Assembly: GCF_026914185.1 (NCBI RefSeq)
Contig: NC_070562.1
Span: 496,001 to 560,000, forward strand
Length of the DNA: 64,000 nt
Direction of reading: 5' to 3'
DNA from: Puccinia triticina
Taxonomy: Eukaryota > Basidiomycota > Pucciniomycetes > Pucciniales > Pucciniaceae
Shown: in pieces, positions 47,260-58,450 of the stretch
Numbering within the stretch: position 1 is the stretch's first letter
Layout of the letters: every line of letters begins with the position of its first letter
Program-made: the position numbers and the translations under genes
Notes under the pieces: generated by a model
Database searches by the model: none
What the model was told of the DNA's origin: nothing
The model's input: the letters and a program-made list of their open reading frames with translations, nothing else

Positions 47260-48575
47260 TTTTTTGACGGAAATTCTTGGTTTTGAGGGGGCACTTAAGA
47301 CTCAAGGGGGAGTGGTAAAACCGAACGTTATCATTGTCAAACTCAGATGAGGTACTAATTTTCTTTTTGTATTGAATACATTTAACACATTTTTTGCTAC
47401 CAATATCGGACTGACAATCTTTTTAATTATGAGCATCACCACAATATTTACACAGAGGAACGTTTTTACAAATTTGAGCAGTATGGCCTACTTCTAGGCA
47501 CTGAAAGCATTGGAGAGGAGACTTTTTGTAGTGGGCTCCAGACAACGGTAAATAATTATAAAAAAGGCTACCTCTTTCGATCTTGCGAGCAAGATCTTAG
47601 TCAAAAAAATTGACAATCAAAGATCCATGGGATTTTTTTTCCCCTTGCAGGTTACCAAGCCATCGAGCACTCTGAATGTGGTCTGGATGGATGTTATTTT
47701 CTCTGCATAATTCAGCAAGAGAAGCCTTATTGGTCGGAGTGAAAGAAATCGGAACCGAGTGGAGAATAACTGGGAATGTCAAAGGAGGGGTGACAAGAAA
47801 AGGATCACATAAATGTGTCCACTCATGTTTATGTTCAAGTAACCAATTGGCTGCAAACCGGTTTTGAGTAAAAAATTTAAAATCACCCAAAGGCAATCGG
47901 GCAACTCCCTTTACTTTGATGGGTGACCCATCAGCTATAACAGCTTCGATGTCTCTGAGAACATCGTTCACTTTCTTTGTGATCTCCGGTGGAGACATTT
48001 GAGAGAAGGGACAAGAGTCCGGAATGGTCTTTTGGATAATAAAAAAGGCAGGTTTGAATTCATTCAAGACCCTATTTGGGGGGGGGGGGGGGAGAACGGA
48101 CCACAGTGGTATGAGGAACCACCGGAGTGTATCTCTTTGTAGTTGAAGCCCAAGACGGGCCACTTTTAGTTTCCAAGCGAACTACAGAATTGATTGACTT
48201 CTCCATGGAGTCTAATTGCTTGGTAATCTTCTCCACAGCGGAGAGAGTCTGAACGCTAGCGATCTTCTCGATTGCTAATAGAGGGGATAAGGTTTTAACC
48301 TTCTCCGCGTCTATGAAAATACTCCCATCTGAGTTAGGATGAGCAAAGATCTCAGCGATTGCACTGAGAAACCCATTATCAGGGTTTTGGGGGTTGTGGC
48401 GAGACTGGGCAAGGGGAGGGTTGTGAGAAAAGTCCGACTGAGTCAGAGTTTGTGAACGGTCAAGAGGACCCGACTGATCCATAGTCGAACCGGAGGCTAC
48501 AATATCGTCCATCTCTATGGTTTTCAACCAGCCATCCTGGTTGGCCCGAGAACCATGAAGATTCTTGGGCGGCAT
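47260..48575 (-). pseudogene. LINE ORF1 (gag-like, zinc knuckles)
   Basis: The start MPPKNLHGSRANQDGWLKTI (48575) is followed by Ser/Gln-rich sequence. The frame is lost at a run of 15 G (48078-48092, poly-C on the coding strand), and the continuation (from about 48077) reads NRVLNEFKPAFFIIQKTIPD and an RRM-like central region. The tail has CFQCLEVGHTAQIC and CKYCGDAHN-stop-KDC knuckles (47510-47410) with an in-frame TAA in the second knuckle, plus a stop at 47599. Typical LINE ORF1 layout. Confidence 0.75.
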
Positions 48576-48590
48576 ATTGCTGGCTATGCG

Positions 48591-48943
48591 AGCCGAATAA
48601 GGTAAGAACCTTGTGCTTTTTTTTGGTGGGTCTGAAAACTCAATTTTTAACTTATTCGGAAGGGAAGAAGGGAAAAGAGGAGGGATAGGATGGGAAAAGG
48701 ATGAAGATCAAGGATAGGCAAATAAAGAGAAGATACTTTTGATTGATACTTATTGATATTTTAGGATTTTTTGAATGTGGATGGTTTTGAGGGTGGTCGG
48801 TTTTTAGTGGTTGATGTTGAGTTTTCCACTGCCACTTTGGCACAGCCAGGAAGGCTGTGTCCAGTTGTGGCATTTGAAAGGCTCCAGCCAATGAATTTTC
48901 TGATCCCTTTTTAGTGGTTCTTAGTCTCATTGTTGCTACAAAG
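48591..48943. other. Spacer between LINE 5' end and the split gene
   Basis: Contains the TGCCACTTTGGCACAGCCAG inverted motif (about 48828) and no recognised gene. It would include the promoter of the interrupted gene if that gene starts at 48944. Confidence 0.35.
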
Positions 48944-49293
48944 ATGTCTTGGGTTGGACTCGATCTTTTCAACAGGGAGAATCCTCCGGCGGGATACTTC
49001 TTGGCCTCCGAATTATGGTGGATTTGCGGGCTTGGTCTGCAACCGGCGCAATTGACCGTAAGTTTTTTTTTCTGTAGATCAAAGTGATACTGAAACACCT
49101 GTCTGGTCTTCAGCCTCAGGTGATCGACTGCAAGACTAGTTTCAAGTTGTTCTACGAAAAGTTTTCGACAACAAACAAATTGACGTGGGCAATGATCAAA
49201 TCCAAGAAGCCAAAGTTTTTCCCAATCAAATTCCTCGCTTCGTCAACCCTCAAGGATTTCCAAGAGTTTGTTGCAAGCAAGTGAAATGATCAG
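48944..49293 (+). pseudogene. Unrecognised host-like protein gene, part 1 (upstream of copia insertion)
   Basis: ATG 48944 opens MSWVGLDLFNRENPPAGYF and 38 codons to 49057. A 20-nt GTAAGT...CTGTAG segment (49058-49077) then breaks the frame, and its removal restores it exactly (IKVILKHLSGLQPQV and onward, with KLFYEKFSTTNKLTW). An in-frame TGA lies at 49282-49284, followed by AAT GAT CAG, where the copia element begins. After the copia element the frame continues in phase at 54205. I do not recognise the family. The sequence is Lys/Phe-rich, apparently soluble, with no signal peptide. Confidence 0.6.
49058..49077 (+). other. 20-nt GT-AG segment, possible remnant intron
   Basis: GTAAG, nine T, C, TGTAG-like: it has a donor and an acceptor but only 20 nt in total, in phase 0. 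It is too short for a normal spliceosomal intron, so it may be an internally deleted intron or a poly-T slippage scar. Confidence 0.45.
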
Positions 49294-49394
49294 TGTTGTA
49301 GATAGGGGTGGGCAAACTCCACATTTGGAGTACCGGGGTATCAAGAGGTGGACGTGGAGGAGCAATGCAAGCATAAGGGTTCTCGGCTACAACA
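49294..49394 (+). repeat. Copia 5' LTR
   Basis: 101 bp, TG...CA ends, preceded by ATCAG. No obvious TATA box within it; the LTR is unusually short for a promoter. Confidence 0.93.
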
Positions 49395-49442
49395 GATTAA
49401 GAGTACGCTGCTCACCGAATCGCTAGCCTGATCACTCGTTTT

Positions 49443-52400
49443 ATGGTTAGTACTCGACAAGATAAACCACAACTCGCAGGACCTCTTCCCCCACCGACTC
49501 GAGCAAAACAACCAAAACAGACAAAGGTGTACAAGAACCTCTTAAAACTACCCCCATTACCCCCATCTCCTGTTGAGGAGAAACCGAATCCACTCAAGAA
49601 CAATCATCCGCCATCCCCATTCATTTTGGCTGCTTCCTACGTTTTTTCTAAAGTAATAACCCGGCACATTGACAAAAACAGTTCAACATCGGCTCCATCT
49701 CACCCGTTTCCACCAGGCTTCCGAACTGTTCCCTATCCTTTTGGATTAACTATCACGGCTATCATCCCGGAACCCAAATACCGACCCCAAGTCAATGAAC
49801 CTAGAGAAACATCTTCATATCACTCACCATTGGAATTGACGTCCCCTGTCCCATCAGGACCATCAAGCATTTCTTCAGGACATCTAATTGACGAATCCAA
49901 AAGCGTCCTGAATCCAAGTTTCTCCATCACGTCCATGTCACAACCAGCGGCAACCAAGATTTCTCCAAGGGCAAAATTCTTACAACAGCCAAGCATCTAC
50001 AAGTCAGAGGTAGAGCAACTAGCGGCTGACGGATCCAACTTTACCAAGTGGAAGCGGGGCCTCACTCGGGTTATCCTCCAGCAAACTACACCAGAATTTC
50101 AGCTCAGGAGAACACTTGTTTATTGTTTCTTATCCAGATCACAGTTCATGACGAACTTGCCTCCCTGGTTGACCGTCATACAACCGGCACCGCGGCGTAT
50201 GATGCGGTTCAGACAAACTTCCAAGGCACCGTCCATTTCCGTCAGATGGAACTTATGGACAAGCTTCTTGAACTCCGTGTTTTGGGCCCAACAACTGATC
50301 CATCTCAGCTCCCCGGACTATTCAACAAATTATTTGACATTTTCTCTGATCTCCAGAAAGTTGGCGCTGGCATGCCAGCTCTTGTGGAAAGTCTCATCCT
50401 TCAATCGATCGTCCCGCCTCCGCCCTCAATGTCCCGTTCTCAGCTGTTTCAAAATATTTCATTACAGCTTGGCGATAAAAAAGATGTCACGGCTTGCGAT
50501 GTTCAGACCATCATCACCTCAGCGTATGGCAAGGCTGTCCGATTTGATTCGGCTCCCCCGGCCAATCCATCCATTTTTTGTACTTGGCCTGCTCAACAAT
50601 CATCGGCGGTTCCACCAACTCAACCATCAAATCAGCAACAAATGCCACGTCAAAACAACTTCCAAAGCAATCAACAGACCGCGGCTTTGGCTGAACGTCC
50701 TCGACCTCAGAATGTGGGGCGTCCTGGCTTTCCCACAATTGACGACATTGCTGCAGCGATCAACAACATTTGCAAGGGCAATTGTGGGCCATCCGACCCA
50801 AACCTTCTTGCGGGAAATCCGTGTCTTTACTGTGATCGTGCGGGGCACTGGAGATTGACTTGTCCAACTCTCCGCAGTGATGCCAAACTGCAGCCACCAA
50901 ACACCACACCTTACGGTCGCCCCGCTTCTGGTTTTGCCCGTCAGGCTGCACCTCCGAACGACCCACCCACCCGGCCCAACCAGAACGTGGCAATTCAATC
51001 GGCCATGGGCGCGGATGCGACAGGTGCAGCCGGCGCAGGCGCGGTTTTGGATTCTGGGGCGACCCACCACATGAGCGGATCTTTCCATCAGTTTTCTTTT
51101 TTAACAGCTCCAGATCCTCCTTTGAAACTAAATCTGGCATCGTCTTCCGGTTATATGATGGCGACTCATAGTGGACACCTTTGGATAACCAGTGGGGCTG
51201 GTACCCTAGCGGTCCCGAAGGTCCTGTACAGCCCGGAAATGACGGGAACTCTCCTTAGTTTAGGACAACTTATTGATTCCGGCTTCCAACCTTGTTTTCT
51301 ACCAACCAATGATATCGTGCTTTCATCAAATTTCTTCACTCTCACAGCAATCTATCACAATCGGTCTTGGATTGTGTATCCCAATTCTTTTTGTCCAACT
51401 TTTCCGTCTATCAACTCTGTTTCTCCTTCTTCCACTGTTTGTGTTTCACCCTCATACGAATGGCATTGTCGACTTGGGCACGTATCCGACGCCATCATAA
51501 AGCAATATCTCAAGCAGTTTGTGCCATCTTTCAACCTGAAGACTTGGAGCCCGTTCATATGCGAGTCATGTAAACAATCTAAGAGCAAACGGCGGCGACA
51601 TGCGTTACCGGAAGTTATCCCCAAGGAAAATTACCTTGATCTTCTTGTCACAGATGTTCTTGGGCCTATTAATGCGGACATCAGCGGCCATAGGTTTTTG
51701 CTCACTATAAGGGATCACGCCACAACTTACTCTTTTGTGTTCCCTATGAAAAGTCAATTGGAAGTTCCCAACATCATAATTTCTTTAGTTAAACGTCTCT
51801 ACTCTCATTTTGGTTCGGCCCCCAAGTTTATCAGATGTGACAACGCAAAGGAATACACCTTCAACTCTCTTGAATCATACCTCTTGACTGTCGGATTGAA
51901 AATCATCTTTACATCTCCTTATACTCCAGAACAGAACCGCGAAGCTGAGCATCTGAATCAAACTCTAGGAGACATAGCTCGGACAACCCTTACACATTCC
52001 GGCCTGCCAACAACCTTATGGTCTTATGCGTACAAATGCGCATGCTTTCTCATTAATCAAATCTCCAACAGCCGTTGAAAATCGAGCCCACTTGAATTGT
52101 GGTCTGGTCGAAAACCTGTCACAGAATCTCTTTTCTCCTTTGGCACCAAAGCTTGCGTTCACATTCCAAAAGAACGTTGACGTAAATTGGATCTTTGTGG
52201 TTGGACAGGATATCTTGTGGGCTATCAAGACGATGAGCAAGGGTGGTATTTCTGGAACCCAGCTACTCAGAAGGTTATAAACTCTGAGTGTGCTGAATTT
52301 CTAGATTTTCGAGGGAAACCTTTTATCCCTGCTCCTGGGAATATATCTAACGCTGCTTGCATTTGTAGAACTCTAAAGCTTGGCCAAGAACTCACTAAGG

Positions 52401-53974
52401 AAGTATGTGAACAGCAAGACTCTCAACTTGAAGACATACAAGCTATTTCCGACGCGGAAATTCCAACAACTTTACGCAACGCTCTCAGATGTCCAGCAAA
52501 GGAGAATTGGCGAGCGGCTTGCCTGTCGGAATGGGATCAACTGGTGCAGATCAATACTTTCGAAATTGAGGAGAAAGAATCAAGACACTCAATTGGGACG
52601 CGCTTTGTCTTTGACATCAAGAGGAAGTCTGACGGATCAGTTGAACGACTTAAGGCACGTTTTGTAGTTTGCGGTTTCAAACAGCGGATCGGTCGAGATG
52701 TCAAATCGACTTTTGCTCCCACTGCGTCTCTCACCACGCTTCAAATGTTATTGACATTGGCGATCAAAAACAAATGGCGCATCGACTCGTTTGACGTCAC
52801 TGGGGCTTTTGTACACAGCCCCATCGACGAGATGATTTACGTAGATCCTCCGGTGGTCGAATTGTTTCCTCATCTTGCCAGCAAAGTATTACGATTGAAG
52901 AAGGCTCTATATGGGACGAGGCAGGCAAGCAGATGTTGGTGGAAACATTTCCAGGGACTCCTCCGACAGTGGGAGTTTGAATGTGATGAAGTTGAAGAGT
53001 GCTTATATCAATGCCAAAAAGGAACGTCCGTAATCATTATTTGGATTCATGTAGATGATGGCATTGTTTTCAGCAACAACGATGGCGCATTATCTCATTT
53101 GCGTGCGCATTTGGAACAGAAGCTACAAGTGAAATGGGATTCTCGACCGGATAAGTTGGTAGGCATCAAGATCAAATACAAAGCAGACTCCGTATCTCTC
53201 AGCCAACCATTTTTGATCGAGCAGACTATCAAGAAGTTTCAAGACAAAATTCAATCGACCATGGTGCCGACTTACACTCCGCTTTCTGACGACAAACTGG
53301 TAACATCGACTGACGAGCCAGTCCTTCCGACACTTTATCAATCACTTATTGGATCTCTCAATTACATAGCTCTCGGTTCAAGACACGATTTGAGCTTTGC
53401 GGTAAATCTTTTGGCACGGTTCAGCTCCAACCCAAACGCATCTCATTGGGACGGCTTGAAGCACTTGATTCAATATCTCGCGACAACCAAATCACGCAAA
53501 CTGAGACTACGACCCACCGACAACAAACTAGTTGCCTGGTCTGACGCAAACTGGGGCGGCGAATTTCAACGGTCAACCTCCGGTTTTCTGATATCTTTTA
53601 TGGGAAGCCCCATAGCTTGGGGCTCACGTCGTCAAAAAATTGTTGCGACATCGACATGTGCGGCGGAATTCATCTTGATTGGTTCTTCGGTTGATTTTCT
53701 TCTTTTTCTCATTTCTATAATTCATTCTCTAAACATCAAGCCCGAAATCTCACTCAAATGCGACAATCGGGCGGCCGTACTTGTATCCAATGACAATGCT
53801 TCAAAAGGACGCATGAAGAGCCTCAAACGGAACTTCTTTTTTGTCAACAACGCCATCCGGGAACACAACATCAAGTTAGATTGGGTTTTGACATCAGACA
53901 ACATCACCGACTGTTTCACCAAAAGTCTTCGGGCAAATCTCCATTCACTAGCAATGAAAAAGTTATTTCCTTAA
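49443..53974 (+). pseudogene. Copia gag-pol polyprotein, disrupted
   Basis: Gag starts MVSTRQDKPQLAGPLPPPTR, followed by a Pro-rich region and ADGSNFTKWKRGLTRVI (50025). The frame shifts near 50080-50130, then runs LVDRHTTGTAAYDAVQTNFQ. The knuckle CLYCDRAGHWRLTC is at 50821, the protease VLDSGATHHMSG at 51046, the GAG-pre-integrase EWHCRLGHVS...CESCKQSKSKRR at 51459-51595, and the integrase core LLVTDVLGP, RCDNAKEY and NREAEH (D, D, E) at 51640-51960. TGA codons at 52076-52078 and 52178-52180 interrupt it. The reverse transcriptase has FDVTGAFVHSPIDEMIYVDP (52789), LYGTRQASRCWW and IWIHVDDGIVFSN (53041). RNase H has WSDANWGGEFQRSTSGF (53537), ATSTCAAEFI and CDNRAAVLVSN, ending LAMKKLFP. Confidence 0.92.
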
Positions 53975-54098
53975 TTTCTTTTGTTTTGTCTTCCATATTC
54001 ATCCTCAATTCCCTCTCAAATTTTGTTTGTTTCTTTGGCTTCAATTTTGTTTTGGTTTCCATTGTTTTGTAGTTAGATGGGTGGAGTTTGAGGGGGGG

Positions 54099-54199
54099 TG
54101 TTGTAGATAGGGGTGGGCAAACTCCACATTTGGAGTACCGGGGTGTCAAGAGGTGGACATGGAGGAGCAATGCAAGCATAAGGGTTCTTGGCTACAACA
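54099..54199 (+). repeat. Copia 3' LTR
   Basis: 101 bp, same as the 5' LTR apart from three transitions; followed by ATCAG. Confidence 0.93.
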
Positions 54200-54452
54200 A
54201 TCAGTTTGACGGCACCAGCGATCTCATTCAAAACGCCATTATCAAAGGATTGCCACGGATGGAGTGGAAAGTCTCGATGAATATTGCTGATGGCGACGAG
54301 TTCAAGAAGTCCGCTGACTACCGAATCACGGATGAGTCTTCATTTGATTGCTGGACTGCTGCCATCATTTTGACTGGCCATGACCGCACAAAGGCGTCAA
54401 TGGAACTGCTCATGATCAACCCCGAGACCACCAAGGAGCAAGCTAAGGCCGT
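54200..54452 (+). pseudogene. Unrecognised host-like protein gene, part 2 (between the two insertions)
   Basis: Continues in frame from part 1: CAG codon (54202-54204), then FDGTSDLIQNAIIKGLPRME, VSMNIADGDEF, SSFDCWTAAIILTGHDRTKA and MINPETTKEQAKAV. The gypsy-like element begins at 54453 within the next codon. There are no stops in this segment. The composition (mixed charged, Trp/Phe core) looks like a folded domain, but I do not recognise it. Confidence 0.65.
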
Positions 54453-56029
54453 TGTAGGGACTCTTGTGGGACACTAAAATGTTTATTTGGTGAAAATATC
54501 CTCTGAGGGGGAAATAAATTGCTAATAGGTTGAAAGGCTATTACAACTTAAGGGTGGTCTGAAAGACCTGCCCCTCTAATGGTACTATGCAAATAACTAA
54601 GAGTCTTGTAATCAATATTTATAAAGATGTGGCTGATTCCAAGATAGATCTTACTTTTGTATAGTAATCTCTATCAGACCTAGATTCCTCAAATCACTAT
54701 TCTTGCAGATCTGTTACAACTTCTGATGCTGGAGGGATAATGTAATCCAGTGGGATCAATTATGTAAAATACAATTGTTGTTGATGTTGGGTTGTTGATG
54801 AGAAGGTTGGTAATGATCTCTTCCTTAAGCAATCTCTTGATAAGGCACTTTAATCAATACTAGAGCTCCTGGTTGCTACTACACTACTACTACTTGTTAT
54901 AATTGTTGTTGATGAAGTTGGTAATAATCTCTTCCTTAACAATCTCTTGATAAGGCACTTTAATTACTACTAGAGCTCCTGACTACTACTACTACTACTG
55001 ACTCAAACTTAACACTACCACTACCACTACCACTACCACTAAAATACCACTAAACTACCACTGTAACTAAACTAACCACTGTGACCAAACCTCTGTAGGC
55101 TGATGGGGAAAAGATCTGATGAGGGGGGGAAAGAGGCCTCCTTATATATTGAAGGGTGAGGGAATTTAGCTCCAGGGGAACTCCTTGTGAGGGCTATTTT
55201 CTGCAGGGGATATCAGTTGCACAGCAAGATATGCATGTGTTGCACTGCCTGCCAAACAATTAGGTAATGGATTCTGCAGGAGGGGATATCAGTTGCACAG
55301 CAATATATGCATGTGTTGCACTGCCTGCCAAAGAATGATGTAATTGATTCTGCAGGCAGGCTCCTTGAACACCTTATCTGCCTGCATATGCTGCACTGCA
55401 TGATATCATGTGTTGTTAGGTGACCCAAACAACCTTCCGTAACCTACCATATGCCTGCATGTCCAGCTGTTGCCTTCTTCCATCCAGAATATTGGGGGTC
55501 AAAGCCTCTCCTCCCACCTTGCTCCATCCTTCCTTCTTCCTCCTCCCTAATTAATACTTACATCCATATCCCATCATACTGAATCCTAGACCCTTATAAA
55601 GTAATATACCACCCTTATAAAGATAATATACCCTTACACAAGTAATATACCCTTATAACACTGCCTTACTTGATACACCACACCATCCTCCCTTCCATTC
55701 CTGGTTGAGACATGTGCTCCCAATACCTTCCACCTCTTCTATTGATAACATCCTTCCACCTCCCTGCCATCCTACCTAGTCATGGTCCTCCATTCCATCC
55801 CTGATCACGCCGTCCATCCTACATGATCCTAGTCTGCCGTTCCGTCCGTGCTAACACTATCCCTCATCCATCTGTCTGTATCTGTAATGAATCCATTCCT
55901 CCCATCAACACATACACTGCTTGTATTATATATAACTTCCTCCTCTTATAATGAATGATAGCTGTATCTATGCTGTCTCAATACCTCTGCAATGTGCTTT
56001 TGGCATTGTCACGCCAATGGAGCACCACA
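54453..56029 (-). repeat. Gypsy-like 3' LTR (minus-strand element)
   Basis: On the minus strand it runs TGTGGTGCTCCATTGGCG to GAGTCCCTACA. It contains a TACCAC trinucleotide-like tract (55010-55060) and a ~90-bp tandem duplication around TTGCACAGCAATATATGCAT (55205-55345). Short open frames inside are the same in both LTRs. Confidence 0.92.
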
Positions 56030-56039
56030 TCCCCCCCCA

Positions 56040-58450
56040 ACTTAATGCTGTCCACAGCATTCGTGACAAATTCCAAAAGAACCATATTCAATTATTCACC
56101 AAAAGAATTGTCCAACAGTCGTGATTTCCGTTCTTCCCAATCTAATATTTCGAGTCCCATTTTTGCCGTGTCCAATAGTTATTTTCCTCCTATACCAAAG
56201 CGCCAGTTGAAATAAGGTATTCTAAAATTAGTGATTCATCTCCCCTTCCTACAACTAGTCCAATTCCAAGTTCCAAATGTCTAAATTCACCACTACATCT
56301 TAACTGTAATCCCTGTTGTTGTTCTGTGACATCCATCCATGATCCAGTATAAGACAAAAAAAATCCCAATCCTATCTTTCTTCCTCTCCACACCAATGAC
56401 ATTGTTCCAAGGAAAAAGCCAGTTTATTCCGCAAAAGGTTGTTGAAAAGCAGTATTTAATAAGATCCGGCCTATTTCATCCTTCCCTCCTGATACCTGCT
56501 CAATATGATTCTACAAATTTTTCCAGTCCTGATGCCCGCAATCGATGAACCCCGCTAATCCAAAATACTCTTATTTTGCCCTGTTGTTTTGCTATAAAAT
56601 TCCAAGTCCTATTCCACCCCATCCATTTCGCCCGCTAGTATCTTCCGGTTCCAAACGTCCGTCCGTCCATTTTCCTATCCTTTGAATATCCCAATGATTG
56701 TAACCTCTAATGACTGACTACTCTTCATACTAAAAAAAATGTAACTTGTTTTCAAATTGGCCCACCCTATTCCCTCAGCTAAACAAGGGAAACTGTTTGC
56801 CTACCAAATGCTTTCCAATATATTCTATATACTAAGTCTTGAAGTATAAAAATGCTTGAATTCCTATGCCTAAAACTGTCCATAATATTCTGTAGTCCTC
56901 CAATTTTGATCTGTAATTCCATATTGCGCTTGTTGTTGAATTTCCTGTTCATAGCCGTTTGAATTTCATGCTGAGGAGCCAAGTATACGTTTACACATAG
57001 CAATTTTATCTCTTGCTGAGGAGACATGAGCAGTTTTGTCTCTTGCTGAGGAGAGAGTAGGCAGATTTACCTCTTACCAAGGAGGCCTAGGCAGTTTTAC
57101 CTCTTGCCAAGGAGGCCTAGGCAGTTTTACCTCTTGCCAAGGAGGCCTAGGTAAATGATGAAATCCATGCTCCACTATTGCCTGTCCAAATTTGTGATGT
57201 CCTGATATCCTTGCGCGCCATTGCGCGTCGCTTCCTTGAGCTTGCCTCGCTGCAACGCTTCCCTTAGGTTAATTCCGACCGGACCCATTCTTGATTACAT
57301 AATCTGAACTCGCTTCTCGAGGTGCAATATCATAGTCGAGTCCGATCGTACCGGACCTTGCCGCACTAACCTGCACTAACCCACCTGCTCAACCTATCAA
57401 CTCCTCACCCCTTTCATCCGCTTCCTTCGCCGCAGGTAAGAACATCATCCTCTATCTCTTACTATTGATATGATTTTAGCATTGCTGATCTGTTTGATTG
57501 ATGTGTTTGTGTTTTTAAATTCTGATCTTATAGATGCCAACCGCGACTTGTTTAACGCCGGGCCGATTCCAAGGGTTGCTTTGCTGCTCCTCGATCGTGA
57601 CATTCTCTTCTCCTTGAGATCACCTGACCTGTATAGTTATCAAGACGCTGCCTAGTCCACCGCCGCCGTGCTTTATATCGCTACCGACCACCTAATCTTC
57701 GTTTGTCCTGTTTGTTTTACTTGCCCACACGTGCCGTTGCTGACATGAATCTTTTCTCTTTTTCATATCAAAGTCAGTGCCGCTATCAATATTGCAAATG
57801 AATCAGCTCCACTGCTATCCGCTCGCCGATCTCCTTGTTTAACTACTCCACCAAATCATATTATCGTATTAGCCTGATCGTCTACTATTCTTGCTAGCTG
57901 CGCTGATGATCCCAAGCATCGCGCCATCTTACTATCGCCGTTACTCAGACTGATTCCATCTGTAAGCATCAAGCCCAATCGTCGTACGTATACATCCATC
58001 GTCCTTGCCACTCGCCCCCGGCCATTGTACCCGCCGATCTCCGTTCCGTTGTTCCTGTTAGCTCATTGTTGCTCTGTTCATCAATTCTGCGCCTTCCTAT
58101 GCTACCGACCTGTCTTTTCTACCTCTCACTATCACATGAACCCCCTAAAACAGAAAGAAGCTTGAAATACAACAAACCATCATGATTTCTGGCCCTACTA
58201 GCTATTCCCCTACTAAAAACAAACTGAGAATAAGACAATGAATTAACTGAGGAAAGAACAAAATAACTAAGCACGGAAATCCCCACAGTGGGTAATTCTA
58301 GGCCCTTCTACTTTTACAAAGTCTAATGTGCAAGCAAACCAAACAAAGAACACATTAATATTTTTATCTTTACTTGTAACTTGCATCCCTGATTTTTATG
58401 TATTTTTAGCTGTGTCTCTTTGTACAATCAATTATCTTTTTAGAAGAATC
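56040..58450. other. Noncoding interior of the gypsy-like element
   Basis: The 2.4 kb downstream of the gag-protease stop (minus orientation), where pol would normally be. Open frames are short, AT-rich and without motifs. It contains the 30-bp tandem repeat listed separately. I see no trace of reverse transcriptase or integrase. Confidence 0.6.
57003..57150. repeat. 30-bp tandem repeats
   Basis: About five units of the form CAGTTTTACCTCTTGCCAAG plus GAGGCCTAGG; the right-hand units are nearly identical and the left-hand units diverged (TCTCTTGCTGAGGAG). They sit in the noncoding interior of the gypsy-like element. Confidence 0.85.

Larger units (their letters stand above)
43003..48590 (-). 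mobile_element. Non-LTR retrotransposon (Tad/I-like LINE with RNase H), degraded
   Basis: Minus-strand order is a gag-like ORF1 with zinc knuckles (48575-47260), AP endonuclease, reverse transcriptase, RNase H and a C-terminal CCHC-type finger (47249-43356). Domain order and the RNase H match Tad-like fungal LINEs. Several frameshifts and stops make it inactive. The ends are approximate, and no target duplication was identified. Confidence 0.85.
49294..54199 (+). mobile_element. Ty1/copia retrotransposon with 101-bp LTRs
   Basis: Identical-length LTRs at 49294-49394 and 54099-54199 (TGTTGTAGATAGGGG...GGCTACAACA) differ at three positions I can see. The direct duplication ATCAG flanks it (49289-49293 and 54200-54204). 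A polypurine tract (AGGGGGGG, about 54091) precedes the 3' LTR. The internal domain order is gag, protease, integrase, reverse transcriptase and RNase H, which defines copia. The coding frame has one frameshift and two stops. Confidence 0.95.

Noticed and set aside
55213..55428. 71-codon frame present twice, identical at 63108-63323
   Set aside because: The two copies are simply the two LTRs; the frame spans a tandem duplication and has no independent support.
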